DNA of 48,052 nucleotides from Ruminococcus sp. (GTDB lineage Bacteria > Bacillota > Clostridia > Oscillospirales > Acutalibacteraceae), in the NCBI GenBank assembly GCA_017473775.1, contig JAFUJH010000036.1, positions 1 to 48,052 of the forward strand, in the 5' to 3' direction. The position numbers and the translations under genes were made by a program. Below are positions 24,636 to 32,854 of this stretch, piece by piece. Numbering within the stretch: position 1 is the first letter of the stretch; each line of letters starts with the position of its first letter. Below the pieces are notes generated by a model that saw nothing but the letters and a program-made list of their open reading frames with translations, had not been told where the DNA came from and made no database searches.

Positions 24636-26057
24636 ATGGATAACAAGAAATACTGCTCCGTCAGTAAGAAATGCAGCGGCTGTCAGCTATCCAATATGGA
24701 CTACCGGCGACAGCTCCGCTTCAAACAAAACGAGGTGCGAATCCGCTTTAACCGCCTGTGCTCGGTGCAGAAAATCCTCGGTGCAGAAAAGCCCCTTAAC
24801 TACCGCAACAAAGCTCAGTTTATGTTCAGAAAAGTCAAGGGTCGCACCGCAAGCGGTATCTACCAGTCTGCTGACAAAACAGTTGTTATAACCGACTCCT
24901 GTGCTCTGCACACAAAAGAGCAGAACGAAGTTGCAAAGGTACTGTGCTCTCTCTTTGACAGCTTTAAGATAGAGCCCTATGACCTGCACAAAAGACGAGG
25001 ACTTGTGAAGAGTGTCATAGTAAGGCAGAGCTTTCACACAGGTGAGCTGATGGTGGTAATCGTCTGCGATTACAAGGGCAACTTCCCCAGTGAGAAAACC
25101 TTTGCACAATCCCTTGTGGAGCAAATTCCAAAGGTTGCATCAGTTATACTCACAAAGCACAGGGGCACAACCATAACACAAGGCGAGCACCCCAAGGTTA
25201 TCTACGGCAAAGCAAGCATCACCGACAGAATATGCTCCCTTGATTTTATCATAAGCTACAACTCATTTTTTCAGATAAACCCCATGCAGACAGAAGTCCT
25301 CTACAGCACTGCAGTTAAAATGGCAGAGCTTACAAAGGAGGACACAGTGCTTGACGCCTACTCAGGCACAGGCACAATCGGTATGATTTGTGCACCCCTT
25401 TGCAAGCAGGTCTACTCCGTAGAGCTTAACGAGAACGCCGTCAAAGACGCAAGAGAAAACAAACGGATAAACAATATAGATAATGTGAGCCTTGTCTGTG
25501 CAGACTCCGAGGAGTACATAGAGGCACTGGCACAGGATAACTCCCCCTTGGATGTGGCACTCCTTGACCCTCCCCGTGCAGGCTGCAGCCGGAGCTTCCT
25601 CACTGCCCTGTGCAGGCTGTCACCCAAAAGAATTGTGTATATCTCCTGCAATATGGACACACAGGTTCGTGATGTGCGGTATCTGTTGAAGAACGGATAT
25701 GAGCTTAAAAAAGTTCAGGGCGTGGATATGTTCCCGTTTACTAAGCATACGGAGACTGTAATCCTTTTAAGTCGGAAAGATGTCCGCGAGCGCATCAAGT
25801 TTGATGTGAATGTGGAGGACCTGCACGGTAGAGCATCATCCACCGCCACCTATTCCGAGATAAAGGCATACATCCTTGAAAAGTACGGTCTGAAGGTTTC
25901 CAGTCTGTACATTGCCCAGATTAAGGACAAGTGCGGATTCGAGAAAAGAGAGAATTACAACATCGGTGAGGGCAAGAGCAAAGAACTCATTTGCCCACCC
26001 GAAAAGGAACAGGCAATCATGGATGCATTCCGACACTTTGGAATGCTGAGAGATTAA
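24636..26057 (+). CDS. rlmD: 23S rRNA (uracil-5-)-methyltransferase, RlmD type
   Basis: The SAM-dependent enzyme of 473 residues methylates a uridine of 23S rRNA. It has the iron-sulfur cysteines C-x5-C-x2-C (residues 6-15, CSVSKKCSGC) and a later DSC, a SAM-binding region VLDAYSGTGTIG, LLDPPRAGC, and the catalytic YISCN. Residues about 390-473 are a C-terminal extension (TYSEIKAYILEKYGLKVSSL), a form common in Clostridia. The ATG at 24636 follows GAAGG. The earlier in-frame start at 24543 lies in promoter-like AT-rich sequence and is rejected. The exact target uridine is not fixed. Confidence 0.88.
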   Translation: MDNKKYCSVSKKCSGCQLSNMDYRRQLRFKQNEVRIRFNRLCSVQKILGAEKPLNYRNKAQFMFRKVKGRTASGIYQSADKTVVITDSCALHTKEQNEVAKVLCSLFDSFKIEPYDLHKRRGLVKSVIVRQSFHTGELMVVIVCDYKGNFPSEKTFAQSLVEQIPKVASVILTKHRGTTITQGEHPKVIYGKASITDRICSLDFIISYNSFFQINPMQTEVLYSTAVKMAELTKEDTVLDAYSGTGTIGMICAPLCKQVYSVELNENAVKDARENKRINNIDNVSLVCADSEEYIEALAQDNSPLDVALLDPPRAGCSRSFLTALCRLSPKRIVYISCNMDTQVRDVRYLLKNGYELKKVQGVDMFPFTKHTETVILLSRKDVRERIKFDVNVEDLHGRASSTATYSEIKAYILEKYGLKVSSLYIAQIKDKCGFEKRENYNIGEGKSKELICPPEKEQAIMDAFRHFGMLRD

Positions 26058-26066
26058 AACAAGAGA

Positions 26067-26090
26067 GGCAGGACCTGCGGGTCCTGCCTT
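26067..26090 (+). terminator. Intrinsic terminator of rlmD
   Basis: GGCAGGACC (26067-26075) pairs with GGTCCTGCC (26080-26088) with a 4-base loop. A T-rich tract follows weakly. Confidence 0.7.
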
Positions 26091-26115
26091 CACTGTTTCT
26101 ATAAATTCTCTCATA

Positions 26116-26991
26116 TCAATTTTTCATATTTTCAATATTGGCAATATGTTGTGCCTTAACTTCTTCATCTACCTGCACACAAGGGTACAATTTGTCATAT
26201 ATCTCTTGGCACTGTTCATCGGTCAATGTATCTTCTTCGGATTCGATATAATCTCTCCAGAAATGTGTTACCCATGAATAATAACCCACCAGTGCCGAAC
26301 CAATTTCCGCTGTGTTCATGCGAAATGTGCAGTCATCTGAAAACAACACGACTGAAAATGTAGTAATATCATCATCAATGAAATTTGCCAAATGCTTTGT
26401 GTGTGCCTTGTTTTGCTTCACTGGATTATAGAAATAGAATTTTTGAGTTGTGTGTCGTTTGTCTGGTAAAACTTGACACCATTCCTTGCTATCTTCATCT
26501 CCAAAAATCCAACCTCCATAATTTTTGCTCTCAAATACGACAATGCCTTTTCTGCATATCATCAATGAGTCAATTTCGGTGGTTGTTCCATCTTCCTTGG
26601 GTATGTAGACATTAAAAAGGAACCTGGCACCATCTCTTTCGAGATATTTCATTCTGCGGTATATTTGAAATTCGCCTGTTTTTCCTGCATCGGAATATAT
26701 TTGTTGCAATGACAAACCAGTGCATTTGTAATAGGCGGAATTGTAATACTCCTTGATTTGGGCCATTTCATGTTGCCTTTGTTCTTCCTGTCGCTGTCTT
26801 AATTCTTCGGCACGTTTCCTTTTCAGTTTGCGGTCTCTGCAAATACTGAATATGATAATGCCAATCCAAACGAGGACCATCAAACCACCCATAAAATTTT
26901 CACCTGCATTCGAGGAATCAGATTTTGTTTTCTGGGGCGGTGTATAAATTGTTGTTGAATAAATAATCGGGTATTCGCTCTCAAATCCCAT
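26116..26991 (-). CDS. NERD-domain membrane protein
   Basis: The 291-residue protein has one membrane helix (about 34-52), a charged coiled-coil segment (about 53-80, rich in RKRAEELRQRQEEQRQ) and a NERD (nuclease-related) domain from about 103. The domain keeps the acidic position in TTEIDSLMI and the E-x-K of VVFESKNYGG, so a nuclease-like active site is plausible. It is 23 bases downstream of the RepL-like gene, with GAGGAGATT before the ATG, so both are one operon. NERD proteins occur on plasmids and mobile elements. The exact role is unknown. Confidence 0.82.
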   Translation of the reverse strand: MGFESEYPIIYSTTIYTPPQKTKSDSSNAGENFMGGLMVLVWIGIIIFSICRDRKLKRKRAEELRQRQEEQRQHEMAQIKEYYNSAYYKCTGLSLQQIYSDAGKTGEFQIYRRMKYLERDGARFLFNVYIPKEDGTTTEIDSLMICRKGIVVFESKNYGGWIFGDEDSKEWCQVLPDKRHTTQKFYFYNPVKQNKAHTKHLANFIDDDITTFSVVLFSDDCTFRMNTAEIGSALVGYYSWVTHFWRDYIESEEDTLTDEQCQEIYDKLYPCVQVDEEVKAQHIANIENMKN

Positions 26992-27014
26992 AATGTAATC
27001 TCCTCATAACATTT

Positions 27015-27623
27015 TTATTCGTCTACGATGTCATCAGCAGACAAATCTGGAATAGTGACATCTGGCAACAGCGAACCGACATCAACATTTTTCATTGCCT
27101 CAATTACTTTCAATCTGGATGAATTGAATCTTTCGTTGTCAATTCCATATTGTTCACTTTGAGCGAGAACAACATTTGCAGGAAACTTGCAGTATTTGTG
27201 ATTACTTCCCCAAGATTTCCAATATACCTTGTCATTGATGGTGTAAACATTGCTCGTACCAGATTTATATACTGCAATGAAACCAAGGTCCTTTAGCTGC
27301 TTAATTGCCGTGGATGCAGTTTGTCTTGAACATCCAATAACTTCTGTTATAACAGTCATTGAGCATACAACAGCATTGTAATTATCCATCTGGTCAACGA
27401 GAAAGAACAAGATTGCCATTGCCTTTGGGTATTTGATGGTCAGATTCATCATTTCCTTGGTATAGTCATTGTTGTATTGAACCCAGTGCTTATAAGTAGA
27501 TTGTTTTTCTCTTTCATCTGCCTTTTTCTTTTCTGCCATTTCTCGTTCAATCTGTCTTTCTCTTTGTTCGTGTGTAATTTCTCCGAGTTTTGTTGGTGTA
27601 CTGGTCACACTAATATGATTCAT
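27015..27623 (-). CDS. RepL-like winged-helix replication protein
   Basis: The 202-residue protein has a charged helical N-terminus (EREMAEKKKADEREKQ, about 25-42) and a winged helix (about 85-130: SMTVITEVIGCSRQTAS, AIKQLKDLGFIAVYKSGTSN) followed by VYTINDKVYWKSWG, which matches the 'ymiNP' end of RepL. The C-terminus is acidic. RepL proteins start rolling-circle-type plasmid replication. Three palindromes with GTAAAGC arms lie upstream. The start follows GGAGG. A plain winged-helix regulator is the alternative. Confidence 0.6.
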   Translation of the reverse strand: MNHISVTSTPTKLGEITHEQRERQIEREMAEKKKADEREKQSTYKHWVQYNNDYTKEMMNLTIKYPKAMAILFFLVDQMDNYNAVVCSMTVITEVIGCSRQTASTAIKQLKDLGFIAVYKSGTSNVYTINDKVYWKSWGSNHKYCKFPANVVLAQSEQYGIDNERFNSSRLKVIEAMKNVDVGSLLPDVTIPDLSADDIVDE

Positions 27624-27670
27624 AATTTGCTTTCCTCCTTCACATATTTTGATAATAAAAATATGACTGA

Positions 27671-27798
27671 TTTGCTTTACAATCGGTAAAGCAAATTAGC
27701 CAAAGAGGTAAACCAGGATTTGACATAGGAAAAAATCGCCCAATTTTATCGTTGATATGTAAAGCCACGCTTTACATATACGTAAAGCAGGGCTTTAC
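27671..27798. promoter_or_regulatory. Three GTAAAGC palindromes upstream of the RepL-like gene
   Basis: TTTGCTTTAC/GTAAAGCAAA at 27671-27695 (5-base spacer), ATATGTAAAGC/GCTTTACATAT at 27755-27779 (3-base spacer) and GTAAAGC/GCTTTAC at 27782-27798 (3-base spacer) all share the same half-site. A looser relative TTTTACC/GGTAAAA lies at 27929-27945. The surroundings are AT-rich. The layout suits an origin or operator bound by the RepL-like protein. Confidence 0.65.
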
Positions 27799-27899
27799 AT
27801 AAGCATTTTCCAAATTTCCTCATACCCTTATTATGTACAGAAAAATTTAGCGCCATTTTCGGGCATTTTCCTCTTTAGTCTTCATTTAACGAAAAAATT

Positions 27900-28361
27900 G
27901 AGTTTTTGAGAGGTACAACTGGGTTACGTTTTACCTGCGGTAAAAGAAAAGCAAATGCCAAGGGTAACGGCGACTGGCATTTGCGAAACAACAGTTTTCC
28001 TTTTGTTTCAGAGTGCCAATTTTTTGATATGAGGGAATTTTGTAAAATTCCCATCAGAGGTGCCGCATCCTGGTACCATGCGAATCATGTTGTATTTTAC
28101 TGAAGGTCTTTCTGTTTGTGTGTATGTGGCGAGAAGATTCTAAGCATTCTATGGGGGTTTTCTTTTTGCTATAGAAATCTCTCGGGGTGCATTGAGGTTT
28201 TATGATATGAGTTGCCGGCGATACCGCCACGAGTTATACTTTGGGTTTGGGTCGGCAATTTTTTGCCGACCTTTCGGCACAGTATTTGCCGAATATCTTG
28301 TTCCTGCGGACCGTTCTGTAAAACGGTCCGTTTTAGTTTGTTATATAAAACGGCGGCAATC
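27900..28361. other. Hairpin-rich non-coding stretch of the mobile element
   Basis: No frame with an RBS is visible. Perfect hairpins are GCAAATGCCA/TGGCATTTGC (about 27951-27984), GGGAATTTT/AAAATTCCC (about 28033-28052), GGTCGGCAA/TTGCCGACC (about 28249-28271) and CGGACCGTT/AACGGTCCG (about 28307-28330, followed by TTTTAG). They may be terminators or part of a replication region. Confidence 0.5.
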
Positions 28362-28395
28362 CAAAAAAAAGAAAGGACCGAGGTTCGGTCCTTTC
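28362..28395 (-). terminator. Intrinsic terminator of the relaxosome operon
   Basis: GAAAGGACCGA (28370-28380) pairs with TCGGTCCTTTC (28385-28395, adjoining). The minus strand then reads TTTTTTTT. It ends the three-gene minus-strand operon. Confidence 0.85.
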
Positions 28396-28461
28396 GTGGG
28401 TGTGTCTGCCACAAGTCGGTGGGCAGGTTTCAGTTTTTGTTTTTTAGTGGTGGTCGTGTGT

Positions 28462-28596
28462 TTAGGTGGGAAAAGTCCACCAAGAAAAGTCGGTTCCTCT
28501 CGAGGTTCCTGCCGTTAGGCAGTAACCATGTGGGGAACCGATTGGAAAGCGGTTTCCCTCATACTTAAGGTAATCCATCAAATGATACCTGTTCAT
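28462..28596 (-). CDS. Short peptide of 44 residues in the relaxosome operon
   Basis: The gene has GGAGG 7 bases before the ATG, a TAA stop and a terminator 66 bases on. The peptide starts MNRYHLMDYLKYEGNRFPIG and ends in TDFSWWTFPT. It has one cysteine, no membrane helix and is rich in aromatic residues. It follows the 63-residue RHH gene after a GTCTGAACC-type hairpin (28618-28643) that may tune expression. The coding end overlaps one copy of an 11-base motif found four times in the element. No family is recognised. Confidence 0.6.
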   Translation of the reverse strand: MNRYHLMDYLKYEGNRFPIGSPHGYCLTAGTSRGTDFSWWTFPT

Positions 28597-28651
28597 AGAG
28601 ACACCTCCTATTTCCGTGGGTTCAGACTTCGGTCTGGACCCTTTTTCTTTG

Positions 28652-28843
28652 TCAATCGTCCTCGTCGGTGTTCTTCTTCCCTTTCTTTTTGTATGAGGTT
28701 TGAGTGATTGCATGGCGCACTGCATCTGAGATTGTGATATTTGCATCGGGTCTCTTTTCCTGCAGGTACTCCATTCGCTCTTTTAACAACTGCTCCATGC
28801 GGTCATCAATGACCACGGACAGCACTTTTCTCTTGTTTGGCAT
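28652..28843 (-). CDS. Ribbon-helix-helix protein, 63 residues
   Basis: The sequence KRKVLSVVIDDRMEQLLKER followed by ITISDAVRHAI is a CopG/Arc-type ribbon-helix-helix with a lysine-rich and acidic tail. The start at 28843 is 10 bases after TAGGAGG. An in-frame ATG at 28864 lies before the RBS and is rejected. It is the second gene of the minus-strand operon after the larger RHH protein and may control copy number or the operon promoter. Confidence 0.68.
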   Translation of the reverse strand: MPNKRKVLSVVIDDRMEQLLKERMEYLQEKRPDANITISDAVRHAITQTSYKKKGKKNTDEDD

Positions 28844-28985
28844 GGTGTTTTTGCCTCCTATCATTTGTTATATGATAAAGTATGATAGACGGTTTTTCAA
28901 AAAGGTCAAAAATCATACATCAAGTGATAACATCACATATCATCACAGACCATATGAAAACGGACCCTTTTCGGGGTCCGTTTCA

Positions 28986-29426
28986 TCATTTGTGGCCGAG
29001 TTTGGCACGGAGTTTGTTTCGCTCCTGCATATAGGCATTGAATACCTCTTTGTCCAGAGATTCACCATTGTATGCCATATGTATTTTGTGTTTCAGGAAT
29101 TTCAGTCGTGCCTCCTGTTCATCTCGTGTCATTGATTCGACATCACATGACACCACCTCAACAACAGGCGATTCCCTTTTTTCTGGGACAGGGGTTTCCA
29201 GTGGTTCCTGCTCCGGCAACACTGGAGGAATACCCTTTGCAATAGGGGAGGCAAGGTCCACAGACCTTGCTTTTCTCTTTTTGCTCATAGGGTATTTTTT
29301 CAAAACGGTAGTTCTTAGGAGGTCGGAGAATGAGACCTCTTTTTCTTTTGCGACCTGCTTCAAGTGGTCGCGCTCCTCTGGCAATAAATAAAATTTGCAC
29401 TCAACTCTTGGTTCTTTGTGTGCCAT
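28986..29426 (-). CDS. Relaxosome accessory protein, ribbon-helix-helix (MobC-like)
   Basis: The 146-residue protein starts with a ribbon-helix-helix of the mobilization type (PRVECKFYLLPEERDHLKQV then VSFSDLLRTTVLKKY, residues 6-46). A proline-rich linker (about 60-90) and a helical C-terminus (about 97-146, EQEARLKFLKHKIHMA) follow. It is divergent from the MobV gene with the oriT-like region between, which is the classic place of a MobC-type protein that bends oriT DNA and represses mob transcription. The RBS AAAGGAG precedes the ATG. Confidence 0.72.
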   Translation of the reverse strand: MAHKEPRVECKFYLLPEERDHLKQVAKEKEVSFSDLLRTTVLKKYPMSKKRKARSVDLASPIAKGIPPVLPEQEPLETPVPEKRESPVVEVVSCDVESMTRDEQEARLKFLKHKIHMAYNGESLDKEVFNAYMQERNKLRAKLGHK

Positions 29427-29452
29427 CGTAATCGCTCCTTTCGTTCTCGTGG

Positions 29453-29725
29453 AGTGGTCTTAAATGGTGCGACCATTAAGTGCGACCACTCCGAAAAGAA
29501 TTAGTGAGACCACTTTTCCAGTGAAAAGTGCGACCACTAATTCGTGGTGTTATAAAGGCAAGATTCGGATTTGCCGTATAACACAAGGATGTATCGCATC
29601 GAATTTTTTCGATGCTCAACACGGTTACGGTCTACGACCGGAACCTCGAGTGGTGAGGTTCGATACATCCGCAAAAAGTGGTCTTGTGCAGTGCGACCAC
29701 CAAAGGGAGCATCTGTGAGACCACT
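29453..29725. other. Candidate origin of transfer: iterons, nic hairpin and cloverleaf
   Basis: The gap between the MobC-like and MobV genes holds three elements. First, AGTG[C/A]GACCACT iterons start at 29479, 29503 and 29527 (24 bases apart), with further copies at about 29690 and 29714, inverted copies at 29453-29460 and 29677-29684, and a variant at 29467. Second, a hairpin with GTGTTATA (29547-29554) and TATAACAC (29577-29584) encloses GGCAA/TTGCC. It contains GTG-TTA, resembling the pMV158-type MobV nic sequence. Third, a cloverleaf at 29587-29670. The rest to 29909 holds smaller hairpins (ATGGCG/CGCCAT near 29808). Confidence 0.68.
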
Positions 29726-29909
29726 TTTTCAAGGAGGGTTCAAAGGGAACGGTCTGTTCCTTTGGCCTGTCTGGCAAGACTGGTTCCAAGGCAACGCCTG
29801 GCCCACAACAATGGCGACGCCATTGTAGTAGTGGGTCTACCATAATGCCGGAATCATTATTGATGGCATTTGCATTCAGTCATACTTTCCACTGAAGGAG
29901 GTGATTTGA

Positions 29910-31484
29910 ATGTTGGTGACAACAATTTCCGTTCAGAACTCTGGCAGTTTCGATAAAGTACAACTCAAACACGATAACCGAGAAAGAGACGAGAACGGAC
30001 AACCATATTTTTCAAAAAATGTAGATTCTTCTCTCAGTCAAAACAACTGGTACTGGGAGGGAAATATGTCCATAAAAGAATTTTACGAAAGAGAATTTGA
30101 AGATGCTTTTCGTTTGCAAACTGAGAAAATTCGTGCATCACATCCCGACAGATTAGAGGGTCGCGCATCATCGTATTTTGAGCAAGTTTTATCTGAGCAA
30201 ATGGAGGGCGAAAAACTTAGAGAACAACTGAAGTTAGAGGGTCTTTGCGAAAAAGACATCAACAAAAAAATGAGTGCAGTAACCAAACTTGCATACCAGA
30301 CCATCATCCAATTTGGAGACCGAGACAGCGAATTTGGAACATTGAACGGTACAGAAGAAGGTCGAGAAATTGCCAAAAAGGTTATGAGGGAATTTATTGA
30401 AAAGTGGCAGCGAGAACACCCAGAGATGAAACTCATCAATGTCGCACTCCATGCAGATGAGGTTGGCGCGGATGGTAAAGGCGGAACCATTCATATGCAC
30501 ATCACATACTGTCCGGTTTGTACTTCCTACAAAAAAGGAATGCCAGTGAGGAATTCACTCACTGGTGCATTAAAACAGATGGGGTATGAGGCAGACAAGA
30601 AGAAAGACCCAGAGACAGGAGAGTTCCGATTTGCCGTTGAGAAATGGCAACAGGACATGAGAGACGACCTTGAGGTAATGCTTGGCGAACATGGTTTTAC
30701 TCGCTTTACTCCCGAAGATACAAGGCGAGACCATGAGAGCATTGCAGACTATGGCAAGCGAAAAGACCAACTCCGCAAAATTGCTGAAGGTCAAGAACAA
30801 GTCGAAAGAGGTCAACAGGAGAATGCCGAGCAAAAAGCAGACCTTGACCACCGAGAGGAAATTGTCCAAAAGAAAGAGCAACGAATTGATGCAAGGGTCG
30901 AGCAGGTCAACACATTCCTGCAACAGCACAAAGAGCGAGTGGATGAAGCCAACCAAGCACTCACCGAAAGAGAGGCAGCAGTTGAGGAGCGAGAGCAGAT
31001 TTTGCAAGCAGAGGCAGAGGCAACGGTCAAGAAAATTGAGGTTGCAGTGTCGGAGGCGATTGCATCCGTAAAACCTGCACCTGGCAAACGATTGGAGGAC
31101 TATTCTCAGTCTAAAATGAAAAGAGGACACCGATTGGTGCCGGACAAAGATTTAGAGACCTATATTGACCGCAGTTGGTACAGACCCGACCACATAAAGC
31201 AGACCATGCAAAAGGTCATTGATAAATTCAATGAGTTGCCATTCGTACAGGCGGCAAGAAATACCATTTTCGAGTTGGAACAGCAGGTTCTGCAATTAAA
31301 GAAACTCATTAAAAAGAAAGACGAGGAAATAGAGAAACAGAAAGTTCTGCTCGATAAGGCGAAAACACTCAAAATTGATACATTCGGAAAATCCATGTAT
31401 GACCGACTGGTTGAGGAAGTTGCAAAGGACCGTGAAAAGGTCAAAGAGAAATATGACCATGAAGATGATAGGTCTGGCCGTTAA
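29910..31484 (+). CDS. MobV/Pre-family relaxase
   Basis: The 524-residue protein nicks one DNA strand at oriT and leads it into a recipient. The N-terminus has the family motifs HDNR (residues about 21-24, compare H-N-x-R), NVDSSLSQNN (about 37-46) and the metal-binding triad region ALHADEV...GGTIHMHITYCPV near 184-206. Residues about 290-380 are a long coiled coil (EQVERGQQENAEQKADLDHR), and a second helical part runs from 440. The insertion between HADE and HMH is longer than the usual HxDExxPH. The start follows AAGGAGG. It lies directly downstream of the oriT-like region. Confidence 0.85.
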   Translation: MLVTTISVQNSGSFDKVQLKHDNRERDENGQPYFSKNVDSSLSQNNWYWEGNMSIKEFYEREFEDAFRLQTEKIRASHPDRLEGRASSYFEQVLSEQMEGEKLREQLKLEGLCEKDINKKMSAVTKLAYQTIIQFGDRDSEFGTLNGTEEGREIAKKVMREFIEKWQREHPEMKLINVALHADEVGADGKGGTIHMHITYCPVCTSYKKGMPVRNSLTGALKQMGYEADKKKDPETGEFRFAVEKWQQDMRDDLEVMLGEHGFTRFTPEDTRRDHESIADYGKRKDQLRKIAEGQEQVERGQQENAEQKADLDHREEIVQKKEQRIDARVEQVNTFLQQHKERVDEANQALTEREAAVEEREQILQAEAEATVKKIEVAVSEAIASVKPAPGKRLEDYSQSKMKRGHRLVPDKDLETYIDRSWYRPDHIKQTMQKVIDKFNELPFVQAARNTIFELEQQVLQLKKLIKKKDEEIEKQKVLLDKAKTLKIDTFGKSMYDRLVEEVAKDREKVKEKYDHEDDRSGR

Positions 31485-31537
31485 ACTGTGAAAAATGACA
31501 AACTTAATATATCAAATTAAAAAAGGAGGATTTATCT

Positions 31538-32674
31538 ATGGATAAAGAAACATTAAGTCACTATGGATGGATTGTGATTTTAGTTTTGATTTTGTCAGTG
31601 CTTTTGGCATTTGCAAGTCCGTTTGGCACATTTATCGCAGATGGATTTAAGGCAACATACACAGGACTTTTTGATGTAGAAAGCGGTGCGATGGATGTCG
31701 TTATGAATGCGACAGGTGGATGTACCCACAGAGAGACAGAAGTCACAAATGTAACTGCTGATTATTCCGGTGATACCGTGTGTAAGAAGTGCGGTTTGCT
31801 TATGGGAACAGGCAAATATTTAGTTCCAGAAGGTGGCACATATACTGCAGTTGATGGTACAGTTTATGGTCCTGGTGATGAAATGCCAGAGGTTGTTACA
31901 ACAGGTGACAAATATCAATATGGTGATTATGAATACAGATATAACGAAGACTATGGTGCAAGAAGTGGTGGATGGGTAGTGGATGAATCGCTGAATGGAT
32001 GGGGTGTCCGTTACATAAATAGGACAAAGGCTGTTCCAAATGCTATCCTCAAAACTATTAACAACAATCCTATTGTATCTCTTCATGCTACTTTTAGAGA
32101 ATGCATTGCTGTGACAACCGCCCCCGAAATTCCAGATACGGTATGCGATTTGTCCTATACCTTCTATGCATGCTCATCGTTAAAAACATATAATGGTAGT
32201 GTTGCAACAGATGGCGATTTTTCAGCATATATTATTCCAGAAAGTGTTGTAAACATGTATGGTTCTTTTGGTAGTACACCATTAACCAAACCACCAGTTA
32301 TCCCACAATATGTTACCAATATGGCCAATACATTCTCACAATGTTCTAACCTTGCAGAATTTCCTAATATCCCAAACGGTGTTACGAACATGAGAATGAC
32401 ATTCTTTTATTGCAGTTCATTAACCGATGCAACAGGAGTGGTAATTCCAGCAAGTGTTACTGATATTGCGGACTGTTTCCAATATTGCACATCCCTCACT
32501 GGTACCATGAAAATTGACTGTAATCCAGAAATATATTCATATTGTTTCCAAATGGTTGATTTTAAGGCACAAGGCTTCACATTATCCGGAGACTCACCTT
32601 TATTAGATACACTTGGTAAATCTGGAAAGAACTACTGTGCAACTTGTAACGGCACATGCAATGGCAGTCACTAA
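31538..32674 (+). CDS. Membrane-anchored leucine-rich-repeat (BspA-like) surface protein
   Basis: The 378-residue protein begins with a single membrane helix (about 10-34, WIVILVLILSVLLAFASPFG) after a short cytoplasmic MDKETLSHYG. Similar N-termini are known to me from proteins on clostridial mobile elements. A cysteine-containing segment (CTHRETEV...CKKCG, about 62-88) follows, then a YKTG-like polar region, then BspA-type repeats from about 165 with recurring 'xxFxxCSSL' units (FYACSSLKTY, TFSQCSNLAEF, FFYCSSLTD, CFQYCTSLTG). The C-terminus ends in CATCNGTCNGSH. It is probably a cell-surface adhesion protein carried as cargo. The RBS AAAGGAGG is strong. Confidence 0.72.
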   Translation: MDKETLSHYGWIVILVLILSVLLAFASPFGTFIADGFKATYTGLFDVESGAMDVVMNATGGCTHRETEVTNVTADYSGDTVCKKCGLLMGTGKYLVPEGGTYTAVDGTVYGPGDEMPEVVTTGDKYQYGDYEYRYNEDYGARSGGWVVDESLNGWGVRYINRTKAVPNAILKTINNNPIVSLHATFRECIAVTTAPEIPDTVCDLSYTFYACSSLKTYNGSVATDGDFSAYIIPESVVNMYGSFGSTPLTKPPVIPQYVTNMANTFSQCSNLAEFPNIPNGVTNMRMTFFYCSSLTDATGVVIPASVTDIADCFQYCTSLTGTMKIDCNPEIYSYCFQMVDFKAQGFTLSGDSPLLDTLGKSGKNYCATCNGTCNGSH

Positions 32675-32690
32675 TCTATAAATCACAAAA

Positions 32691-32727
32691 ACGGTATGAG
32701 CGAATTTGCTCATACCGTTTTCTTTTT
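32691..32727 (+). terminator. Intrinsic terminator of the surface-protein gene
   Basis: ACGGTATGAGC (32691-32701) pairs perfectly with GCTCATACCGT (32708-32718), followed by TTTCTTTTT. Confidence 0.9.
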
Positions 32728-32786
32728 CCCACCTAAGCACACGATGGTGGTTTTGAAACTTATTTGTGAATTTTGGTCGAGGTGGC

Positions 32787-32815
32787 TTGAAAATTTGCTC
32801 TTTTTGCTGTAGAAT
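32787..32815 (+). promoter_or_regulatory. Promoter of the restriction-modification operon
   Basis: TTGAAA (32787-32792) and TAGAAT (32810-32815) are spaced by 17 bases, about 40 bases before the methyltransferase ATG. Confidence 0.6.
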
Positions 32816-32854
32816 ATATAGTGAATATTTATGTTCAGCGGAAGGTAGATAGTT

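Noticed and set aside
27906-28103. 65-residue frame in the hairpin-rich stretch
   Set aside because: It has no RBS or usual start and crosses two perfect hairpins.
29587-29670. tRNA gene
   Set aside because: It has a cloverleaf and a GGTTCGATA string, but the T arm does not pair, the acceptor stem has 10 pairs, and no anticodon arm of 5 pairs with a 7-base loop is formed.
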